Below are positions 1-5,520 of a stretch of DNA of 6,974 bases, piece after piece (position 1 is the first letter of the stretch; each line of letters opens with the position of its first letter). Below the pieces are notes generated by a model that saw nothing but the letters and a program-made list of their open reading frames with translations, had not been told where the DNA came from and did not search any database. The stretch spans positions 1 to 6,974 of the forward strand of contig JAIFMH010000342.1 in assembly GCA_020048595.1 (NCBI GenBank). Reading direction: 5' to 3'. This DNA is from Bacteroidota bacterium. GTDB lineage: Bacteria; Bacteroidota; Bacteroidia; Bacteroidales; UBA4417. Made by a program: the position numbers and the translations under genes.

Positions 1-565
1 GGAATTCTGCATTTCCAATCCGTGGATCTATCCCTGTGAGATCAATATGGCTGATTCTCGACAATTCGCCACCAATTATATCAATTTCATTTCCGCCAGA
101 ATCCATAAACTTTATGCCGAGGGCCTGTGCCATCCCGCAACCGCCGTCGTTTGTTGCACTACCGCCTAATCCAATAATGAGTTTCTGACAACCCTTATCC
201 AGGGCATCCTTGATTAATTCCCCTGTTCCGTATGTGGTTGTTTTGAATGGATTTCGTTCTTCCGGTTTTAGTAATGGAAGACCGGAGGCTGCAGCCATTT
301 CAATAACAGCGGTCTTTCCATCACCCATAATGCCATAAAACGATTGAATTTCACGAAAGAGGGGGTCGTGCACAGTCAGATTTATGATTTCTCCACCGGA
401 TGCATCAATAAGAGCCTGAACTGTTCCCTCTCCCCCATCTGCCATAGGTACAATAACAGTATCAATGCTTTCACTAACATTTTTTATCCCCCTTTCAATT
501 GACCTTGCGACTTCAAAAGCGGATAAACTACCTTTAAAAGAATCGGGCGCAATAACAATTTTCAT
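1..565 (-). CDS. Glycerate kinase (GlxK/GarK family), N-terminal half, cut by window edge
   Basis: Cytoplasmic kinase predicted to phosphorylate D-glycerate with ATP; bacterial members of this family (PF02595; E. coli GarK and GlxK) make 2-phosphoglycerate, which enters lower glycolysis. My reading of the minus strand gives 188 residues without a stop, about half of the usual 370-385. Family signatures are clear: MKIVIAPDSFKGSLSA at residues 1-16, PMADGGEGT at 40-48, EMAAASGLPLL at 89-99, TTYGTGELI at 110-118 and the glycine-rich GLGGSATNDGG at 132-142. The start is the ATG at 565-563, which overlaps the stop of the upstream permease gene as ATGA and has a GAGGTG Shine-Dalgarno-like motif just upstream, so translational coupling is likely. 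The family call is firm; the exact kinase product (2- or 3-phosphoglycerate) is inferred from relatives. The C-terminal half lies beyond position 1. Confidence 0.95.
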   Translation of the reverse strand, partial: MKIVIAPDSFKGSLSAFEVARSIERGIKNVSESIDTVIVPMADGGEGTVQALIDASGGEIINLTVHDPLFREIQSFYGIMGDGKTAVIEMAAASGLPLLKPEERNPFKTTTYGTGELIKDALDKGCQKLIIGLGGSATNDGGCGMAQALGIKFMDSGGNEIDIIGGELSRISHIDLTGIDPRIGNAEF

Positions 566-575
566 TTCACCTCTT
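562..575 (-). promoter_or_regulatory. ATGA stop/start overlap with ribosome binding site for glycerate kinase
   Basis: On the minus strand the permease stop TGA (564-562) and the kinase start ATG (565-563) share bases as ATGA. A GAGGTG motif lies three bases before the ATG, inside the last permease codons, and could pair with the 16S rRNA tail. The other three starts in the window have no such motif, so this arrangement probably supports coupled re-initiation and a fixed ratio of permease to kinase. The coupling itself is inferred. Confidence 0.75.
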
Positions 576-1521
576 CAATCTGGGAAAGTTTAATTTTCCT
601 TTTATTTCGTTTTGCGATAAAGGCTGTTAATACAGGAACCAGTAAAGCAGTCGTGATCACCGCTGCTGCTACTTGTGGAGTCGCTACCGCGGCGGTAGCC
701 GCCAATGAAGGATCGACCATTGCAACAGCAGCCGGTGTAGCTACAGCATTACCTGCAGCACTGGCATTCGCAGCACCGGCAACGCCGGTACCTCCTGATA
801 ATATGTCTGTCAGGATAGTGAAAAAGCCACAGATAGCAACAGTTATTAACCCCAGTAATATACCTGAAAACCCTGCCAGATAGATCGTTTCCAGGTTTAT
901 CCCACACCCCAGGCCAAATGCAAAGAAAGGGATCATTACCATACCGGCTTTAGAAAGAAATGATCGCATATCAGTATCAAGACTACCCAAAACAACACCA
1001 ACAACCAATGGTAAAATAACTCCCACCAATGTCATAAATGGAATAGAAGCAAGACCGGCTGTTCCCAGGGCAATCATTGTTAAGAATGGTCCGTCTTTAA
1101 TAGAAAGAACTGCAATGGCCCCAACTTCTTCCTTTGTTCCGAACTCTGCCGTTAGCGCTGTATATAATCCGCCATTAGTGCTTGACATTGCAGCAATAAA
1201 GGCAAGTGCTGATATTCCCCAAAGACCTTTGTCTCCGAAAAAATGACTAACCAATAATCCAATAATTACGGCAACACCATATTTTGTAAGAGTTTGAACA
1301 AAGCCTATTTTTAGTGCCTTTGGTGCAGCCTTAATATCCATACCGGCACCCATACATACCAGGAAGACACCCAAAATTGCCAGTGGATTGGCAGCTATCG
1401 CCGTTGTAAAACCTCCAATCTTCAAAAACCCAGGAAAAAAAGTCTTAATAATTGCTCCAAGAATCAGCGGAATAACCATCATCCCTCCGGGTATCTTTTC
1501 AATTGTTGCCTTGATCTTCAT
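562..1521 (-). CDS. kdgT: 2-keto-3-deoxygluconate permease (KdgT family)
   Basis: Inner-membrane secondary transporter of the KdgT family (PF03812), whose characterised members import 2-keto-3-deoxygluconate (KDG), probably with protons. The 319-residue product matches the length of E. coli KdgT (about 327). Family motifs in order: IEKIPGGMM at residues 7-15, TNGGLY at 115-120, FGTKEEVGA at 127-135, GTAGLAS at 153-159, IPFFAFGLG at 197-205 and the small-residue stretch GGTGVAGAANASAAGNAVAT at 243-262. Roughly ten hydrophobic membrane segments alternate with short loops, and the tail after residue 302 is basic (KRNKRKIK). The ATG at 1521 fits the family N-terminus; no Shine-Dalgarno motif precedes it, as is common in Bacteroidota. 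It is the first gene of the visible leftward operon and its TGA overlaps the glycerate kinase ATG. The neighbour raises the possibility that the physiological substrate is glycerate or another small sugar acid rather than KDG; this is inference. Confidence 0.93.
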   Translation of the reverse strand: MKIKATIEKIPGGMMVIPLILGAIIKTFFPGFLKIGGFTTAIAANPLAILGVFLVCMGAGMDIKAAPKALKIGFVQTLTKYGVAVIIGLLVSHFFGDKGLWGISALAFIAAMSSTNGGLYTALTAEFGTKEEVGAIAVLSIKDGPFLTMIALGTAGLASIPFMTLVGVILPLVVGVVLGSLDTDMRSFLSKAGMVMIPFFAFGLGCGINLETIYLAGFSGILLGLITVAICGFFTILTDILSGGTGVAGAANASAAGNAVATPAAVAMVDPSLAATAAVATPQVAAAVITTALLVPVLTAFIAKRNKRKIKLSQIEEVK

Positions 1522-1554
1522 ATAAGGATTTGATGTTTAAGAATAATTCACTTG

Positions 1555-1571
1555 CCGGGTTTTCTCCCCGG
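1555..1571 (-). repeat. Short GC hairpin in the permease leader
   Basis: CCGGG and CCCGG arms flank a 7-base loop, giving a 5-bp all-GC stem whose near edge is about 33 bases upstream of the permease ATG. On the minus-strand transcript it is followed by GCAAGTG rather than a U-run, so it does not look like an intrinsic terminator. It could be a leader structure affecting translation or RNA stability, or a chance hairpin. Confidence 0.35.
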
Positions 1572-1626
1572 TTGCTTGATACAGACAATCATTATCTCCC
1601 TGATAAAAACATACTGATAACGATAT

Positions 1627-1645
1627 TACTTATTCGATATAAGTA
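1627..1645. promoter_or_regulatory. Perfect 7-bp inverted repeat, candidate operator upstream of the permease
   Basis: TACTTAT and ATAAGTA are perfect reverse complements separated by the 5-base spacer TCGAT, forming a 19-bp dyad about 106 bases upstream of the permease start. The size and symmetry suit a dimeric transcription factor site controlling the permease-kinase operon. I do not recognise the motif as that of a known regulator and no regulator gene lies in the window, so the role is inferred. Confidence 0.35.
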
Positions 1646-1664
1646 GTTTCATAAGCACTCATGG

Positions 1665-1694
1665 ATTTACACCGGATTTTTTATTCTTGTAAAT
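1665..1694. repeat. Inverted repeat ATTTACA/TGTAAAT with 16-base spacer
   Basis: The arms ATTTACA (1665-1671) and TGTAAAT (1688-1694) are perfect reverse complements. They lie upstream of the permease gene and just beyond the dyad at 1627-1645. This could be a second regulatory site or a weak hairpin; AT-rich 7-mers of this kind also arise by chance. Confidence 0.22.
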
Positions 1695-1719
1695 GGTATG
1701 GTCGCATTATAAATCCAAA

Positions 1720-1727
1720 CAAAGCTA
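1720..1727 (-). promoter_or_regulatory. Candidate Bacteroidota -7 element (TAGCTTTG) for the permease operon
   Basis: The minus strand reads TAGCTTTG, an exact match to the Bacteroidota housekeeping -7 consensus TAnnTTTG. No clear TTTG -33 element lies at the expected distance upstream, so support is partial. A transcript from here would have a leader of roughly 190 bases containing the dyad at 1627-1645 and the GC hairpin at 1555-1571. A six-fixed-base match is expected by chance at appreciable frequency in a region this long. Confidence 0.25.
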
Positions 1728-1845
1728 TGTGGATTAAAAGGTTCAGGCGGGATAGTTTTATTTCATATTAGGTATAAAAACAGTACATCTGTTTAAGAAA
1801 ACTTTGGGGAATGCAGATTCTCAGATTTCTACTGGCAGGTACTTC

Positions 1846-1983
1846 TCATGCCATTATTATTAATGGAAGAATTTCTGATTTTGTCATAATCCGACATTGA
1901 TTCTTTCGCATCTGGTAATAATTTTTAGTAAAAGCAAATAGTTCTTCTAACCAGATACTCTTTTGTGCCTCAAATTTGTCCAT
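1846..1983 (-). CDS. Possible small ORF of 45 codons, unrecognised
   Basis: On the minus strand an ATG at 1983-1981 opens a 45-residue frame beginning MDKFEAQKSIWLEELFAF and ending at a TGA at 1848-1846. The composition (charged amphipathic first half, basic KNYYQMRKNQCR segment near residues 21-32) looks more protein-like than typical intergenic translation, but I recognise no family. It points the same way as the permease operon, whose start is about 325 bases further on. A TAnnTTTG match at 2033-2040 lies about 50 bases upstream of the ATG. It may be a real small protein, a remnant of a decayed gene, or chance. Confidence 0.2.
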   Translation of the reverse strand: MDKFEAQKSIWLEELFAFTKNYYQMRKNQCRIMTKSEILPLIIMA

Positions 1984-2032
1984 GCTTAGGCGAAATCCTT
2001 ATAAATAGATTCCGATAAATCATGGATACTTC

Positions 2033-2061
2033 CAAACTTAATCCCGGGGTTAATCGGTTTG
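2033..2061. promoter_or_regulatory. Imperfect 29-bp dyad with CCCGGG core; overlaps a minus-strand -7-like match
   Basis: The core TTAATCCCGGGGTTAA (2038-2053) is palindromic except for one base pair, and flanking CAAAC (2033-2037) and GTTTG (2057-2061) extend the symmetry with a 3-base interruption on one side. On the minus strand, TAAGTTTG at 2040-2033 matches the Bacteroidota -7 consensus TAnnTTTG, so the dyad could be an operator overlapping a promoter. No matching -33 TTTG is visible. The GC-rich core stands out from the AT-rich surroundings. The regulator is unknown. Confidence 0.35.
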
Positions 2062-2104
2062 TGAATCTTACCAACCCGTTAGTCATATGCAAACAGCATA
2101 CCCA

Positions 2105-2114
2105 GACAGCTGTC
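2105..2114. repeat. Perfect 10-bp palindrome GACAGCTGTC
   Basis: GACAGCTGTC is a perfect palindrome in the middle of the divergent region, about 320 bases upstream of the susC-like start. It could be half of a regulator site, but it does not extend beyond 10 bp and I do not recognise the regulator. Chance occurrence is possible. Confidence 0.2.
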
Positions 2115-2164
2115 AATTCCATTTTTAAAACAATATTCCCGAATTGAGGGTTCCACCGGGCTAG

Positions 2165-2233
2165 ACTGGTGTATTATTCATAAGCTACAATGGCTCTACA
2201 CTGATGAATAAATACTTTTAAACAGCAACCAGT
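2165..2233. repeat. Long interrupted inverted repeat upstream of susC
   Basis: GTATTATTCAT (2171-2181) pairs with ATGAATAAATAC (2204-2215) with a single-base bulge around a 22-base loop, and ACTGGT (2165-2170) pairs with ACCAGT (2228-2233) after a 12-base interruption on the right side. Together these make an imperfect stem of about 17 paired positions. It could be an RNA structure in a long susC leader, a regulatory site, or part of a small decayed inverted-repeat element. No flanking direct repeat is evident by eye. Confidence 0.35.
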
Positions 2234-2259
2234 GTTTGCTATACTATTATTGTTACCTG

Positions 2260-2269
2260 ATTGGCCAAT
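2260..2269. repeat. Perfect 10-bp palindrome ATTGGCCAAT
   Basis: ATTGGCCAAT is a perfect palindrome about 165 bases upstream of the susC-like start. Its position would suit an activator or repressor site for the nutrient-uptake operon. There is no other support, so this is a weak candidate. Confidence 0.22.
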
Positions 2270-2433
2270 TATTTTACCCGCAGAGCAAATACTAATCCCA
2301 TTTTGAACTATTAGATAGTCTTAATATCTCCCCTTGTTCAAGTAAATTTATTACTAATAATCAGCATGTGCATTTATTACCTGCAAGATCACATTTTATA
2401 AACTTTCGTTCAATAACTCAACCTAAATTATCT

Positions 2434-5400
2434 ATGAAAAAAAACATTAGAGTTTTAATTCGAAAACTGAGCCTTATTGTTGCAGCCATATTTATGGTTA
2501 CAGCTGCCTGGGCCCAACAAAATGTTAGTGGTACTGTTATGGACGACACTGGAGTACTTTTGCCAGGAGTGAGTGTCGTGGTACAGGGAACTTTAACAGG
2601 AACTATAACAAATGATGATGGTCAATACACAATTTCAGTTCCCGCTGATGGTGTGCTTGTGTTTTCATTCGTTGGTATGAAGACAATGATTGAGCCAATT
2701 AATGGCCGGACTATCGTTAATGTTAGTTTGCAGGCCGCATCAGTTGGTCTCAATGAGATTGTTGTGATTGGCTATGGAACAGAAAAACGTGTTAACGTTA
2801 TTGGTTCAGTATCGCAGATTTCGGCAGAAACAATTGAAAATAGGCCGCTGTCAAGTTTGTCAAACGCACTTACCGGCCAAATGGCAGGTGTTTCTGTTAT
2901 ACAGCGTTCCGGAAAACCCGGAGCTGATGCTGGTGAAATTCGCATTCGTGGAGTCGGATCATTTGGGGCAAAACCTGATGCTTTGATTTTGGTTGACGGA
3001 GTTCCAGGTACAATGAACGAAATCAATCCGAATGACATAGAATCAATTTCAGTTTTGAAAGATGCTTCATCTGCTGCCATTTATGGTGCAAGATCGGCCA
3101 ATGGTGTTATTTTGATTACAACAAAAAAGGGAAAGGAAGGAAAACTAAGCGTGGCGTACAATGGCTATTATGGCGTTACAAAACCCACTGAATTTCCTGA
3201 TTTGGCTACATCGTGGGAATATGCAGAGATGTATAATATTGCAAGTGCAACCACATCTTATACTCCTGAAGTTATTGAAAACTACAGATCACAAACTGAT
3301 CCTGACAATTATCCAAATACCAATTTCTTAAAAGAAACTTTCTCCAGAAATGGTATTTTATCAAATCATGATATTTCATTATCTGGAGGACAGAAATCAA
3401 ACCAGTACTTTCTTTCGATTGGGTATTTGAACAACAAGGGAATTGTTAAGAATAACGACTATACCCGGTATAATGTGAGATTAAACCTTCAAACTGATCT
3501 GGCAAAAAACCTGACACTTACAACCAGGCTGGCAGGTTCGGTGGAAGAAGCAAACGAACCAACTACTACTGCCAACCGAACCCCGGCAGGTCTTGATGGT
3601 ATAGTCGCGGTGGCCGTTCGATACCCGGCTATATATTTAGGACAGGCATCAAATGGAGATTTTGGAGGTGGACCTGAAAGTGCAGGAACACCGGTATCAT
3701 GGTTGGCATCAAAAGGGTTTTATACCAAACCAACAACAAAGGCTGGTATAAACCTCAAACTTGACTGGAAACCCATAAATGATTTACTACTTTCAGCAAT
3801 TGGCGGTTATAACTTTTCACTTGGCGAAGAAAGGCATTTCCAGGCGTCTCAAATATTAAATCCTGGCTTAACCTTACCCCTTGCTACTCTACAACAATAT
3901 AAAAACAATTTAACCTACAAAACAATGCAGTTTTTAGCTGAATATTCAAAGGAATTGGCTGGACATAATTTTAAAGTTTTGTTGGGATATTCATTTGAAA
4001 ACGAGTTAGAGGAAAAATTTAGCGGGAAACGTCAAAATTTCCCGAGCAACGATTATACCGTCATGAGTATGGGGAGCGTTAATCTGCAGGAAGTTTTTGG
4101 TACTGATAATGAATGGGCTATACAATCTGTATTCGGAAGGCTAAAATATAATTATAACGAAAAATATTTGTTCGAAGCTATAGTGCGTTATGATGGTTCT
4201 TCAAGATTTCCCAAAGATCAAAAATATGGAACATTCCCATCTGTTGCTGTCGGCTGGAGGTTAACTGAAGAGAACTTCCTTAAAGACGTTGCCCCATGGT
4301 TAACAAATCTTAAACTGAAAGCCTCGTGGGGGGTATTAGGTAACCAAAATATAGGTAATTATCCATACCAATCAACTTTGTCCAGTGGTAGAGATTACCC
4401 GTTCGGAACAGGAATATCAACCGGGGCTGCGTACAACACCTATAAAGATCCGGATGTTCACTGGGAATCAACTGAAACAAAAGATATCGGACTTGAATCA
4501 GATTTTTTTAATGGAAAATTATCATTTAATGTTTCTTATTTCGACAGGTTGACCTACGATATCTTATATAAACCTGCTTCAAGCGTGAGCGCAATCCTCG
4601 GAGTTGGTATCAGCGAAACAAATATGGGTGAAGTAAAAAACAAAGGATGGGAATTTGAACTGGGACATCAGAATTCGCTTGGAGATTTTAGCTATAGCAT
4701 AAATGCATTCTTTACAATAATCAACAATGAAGTTGCAACCCTTGGTTTAGGAAATGTCAACCAACCCAATGGAATGGTTGGAAATGGGAGTGACCTGTTT
4801 ATCGGGTATCCGATGCAAATGTATTATGGATATCAATCAGATGGCGTATTTACGAACCAGGACGATATTACTAACTGGGCTAACCAGACAAGCGTAACTC
4901 CAAGTCCAAAACCCGGGGATATCCGCTACAAAGATATCAGCGGCCCCGACGGGGTTCCTGATGGACTTGTTAATGCAGCTTACGACCGTGCCTATATCGG
5001 TTCAAGAATACCCAAATACAATTTTTCCTTAAACCTTTCGGCCCAATACAAAAATTTCGATTTATCGGCCTTTTTACAGGGTGTTGCTGGCGTTCAAGGT
5101 CGCCTCGAAGGTTACGCCGGTTATGCTTTCAATAACCTGGGAACTATACAACAATGGCAAATAGATGGCCGTTTCGACCCTGATGCACCTTTGCAATATC
5201 CCGAATACCCACGATTGGAGGTAATAACGAATGCTGGAACACCAAATACGGTACTTTCAGATTTTTGGATGATTGATGCCTCATATCTGCGTATTAAAAA
5301 TATTCAGTTAGGCTATACTATACCTGAACAGGTATTGCAAAGAATAAAGATTGACAATTTACGCCTCTATTTTAGCGCAGAAAACCTCTTTACATTTAAC

Positions 5401-5496
5401 AAATACAGAAAAGGCTGGGATCCTGAAATTAATACCGATGGTTCGTATTATCCGATTTTGGGAACTTTTACTTTTGGGGTAAATGTTAAATTTTAA
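2434..5496 (+). CDS. SusC/RagA family TonB-linked outer membrane transporter
   Basis: Outer-membrane 22-strand barrel expected to import a glycan fragment or similar large nutrient using TonB energy, with the downstream SusD-like lipoprotein as its lid. The product is 1020 residues, normal for the family. A signal peptide covers residues 1-27 (cleavage predicted at AWA|QQ). A carboxypeptidase-D-regulatory-like domain follows at about 30-102 (SGTVMDDTG, then LPGVSVVVQGT), a TonB-box-like EIVVIGYG at 108-115, and a plug with RIRGVGSFG, LILVDGVPG (184-192) and SVLKDASSAAIYGARSANG (207-225). The C-terminus has the typical YLRIKNIQLGYTIP segment and ends in phenylalanine, as outer-membrane barrels do. 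There is no STN domain, so it is not an ECF-sigma signal-transducing type. I chose the ATG at 2434 over the in-frame ATG at 2368 because only the former puts the signal peptide at the N-terminus. No Shine-Dalgarno motif is present. Substrate is unknown. Confidence 0.96.
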   Translation: MKKNIRVLIRKLSLIVAAIFMVTAAWAQQNVSGTVMDDTGVLLPGVSVVVQGTLTGTITNDDGQYTISVPADGVLVFSFVGMKTMIEPINGRTIVNVSLQAASVGLNEIVVIGYGTEKRVNVIGSVSQISAETIENRPLSSLSNALTGQMAGVSVIQRSGKPGADAGEIRIRGVGSFGAKPDALILVDGVPGTMNEINPNDIESISVLKDASSAAIYGARSANGVILITTKKGKEGKLSVAYNGYYGVTKPTEFPDLATSWEYAEMYNIASATTSYTPEVIENYRSQTDPDNYPNTNFLKETFSRNGILSNHDISLSGGQKSNQYFLSIGYLNNKGIVKNNDYTRYNVRLNLQTDLAKNLTLTTRLAGSVEEANEPTTTANRTPAGLDGIVAVAVRYPAIYLGQASNGDFGGGPESAGTPVSWLASKGFYTKPTTKAGINLKLDWKPINDLLLSAIGGYNFSLGEERHFQASQILNPGLTLPLATLQQYKNNLTYKTMQFLAEYSKELAGHNFKVLLGYSFENELEEKFSGKRQNFPSNDYTVMSMGSVNLQEVFGTDNEWAIQSVFGRLKYNYNEKYLFEAIVRYDGSSRFPKDQKYGTFPSVAVGWRLTEENFLKDVAPWLTNLKLKASWGVLGNQNIGNYPYQSTLSSGRDYPFGTGISTGAAYNTYKDPDVHWESTETKDIGLESDFFNGKLSFNVSYFDRLTYDILYKPASSVSAILGVGISETNMGEVKNKGWEFELGHQNSLGDFSYSINAFFTIINNEVATLGLGNVNQPNGMVGNGSDLFIGYPMQMYYGYQSDGVFTNQDDITNWANQTSVTPSPKPGDIRYKDISGPDGVPDGLVNAAYDRAYIGSRIPKYNFSLNLSAQYKNFDLSAFLQGVAGVQGRLEGYAGYAFNNLGTIQQWQIDGRFDPDAPLQYPEYPRLEVITNAGTPNTVLSDFWMIDASYLRIKNIQLGYTIPEQVLQRIKIDNLRLYFSAENLFTFNKYRKGWDPEINTDGSYYPILGTFTFGVNVKF

Positions 5497-5520
5497 TTTT
5501 TAATCAAAAACATTTGTGAA

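Larger units (their letters stand above)
1522..2433. other. Divergent intergenic region of about 910 bases, no convincing gene
   Basis: This stretch separates the leftward permease-kinase operon from the rightward susC-susD pair and should hold promoters for both. I see no ORF above about 50 codons with recognisable homology on either strand and no tRNA-like cloverleaf. It does contain several inverted repeats (near 1555-1571, 1627-1645, 1665-1694, 2033-2061, 2105-2114, 2165-2233 and 2260-2269) and one 45-codon minus-strand ORF, each listed separately. It is long for a Bacteroidota intergenic region, so an unrecognised small RNA, long leaders or a decayed gene are all possible. Confidence 0.7.

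Noticed and set aside
653..883. 76-codon plus-strand ORF rich in alanine
   Set aside because: It lies wholly inside the permease gene on the opposite strand, opposite its Ala/Gly-rich segment; low-complexity GC-rich codons leave the complementary frame open by chance.
1555..1571. GC hairpin considered as an intrinsic terminator
   Set aside because: The stem has only 5 bp, no U-run follows on either strand, and it sits in the leader of a gene rather than after one.
2301..2332. Possible susC promoter: TTTTG at 2301-2305 and TATCTCCC at 2325-2332, spacer 19
   Set aside because: The -7 part matches only three of the six fixed consensus positions of TAnnTTTG; I found no convincing plus-strand promoter before susC.
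2368..2433. In-frame upstream ATG that would extend the SusC-like protein by 22 residues
   Set aside because: The extension would place non-signal sequence before an obvious signal peptide (MKKNIRVLIRKLSLIV...), so the ATG at 2434 is the credible start.
1522..2433. CRISPR array or tandem repeat array in the intergenic region
   Set aside because: Only isolated inverted repeats and short AT-rich direct repeats (such as CTGATAA twice near 1600) are present; there is no regularly spaced repeat unit.
2768..3080. Plus- and minus-strand ORFs of 72 and 102 codons inside the susC-like gene
   Set aside because: Both overlap the conserved plug domain of the SusC-like protein in other frames and show no protein features of their own.
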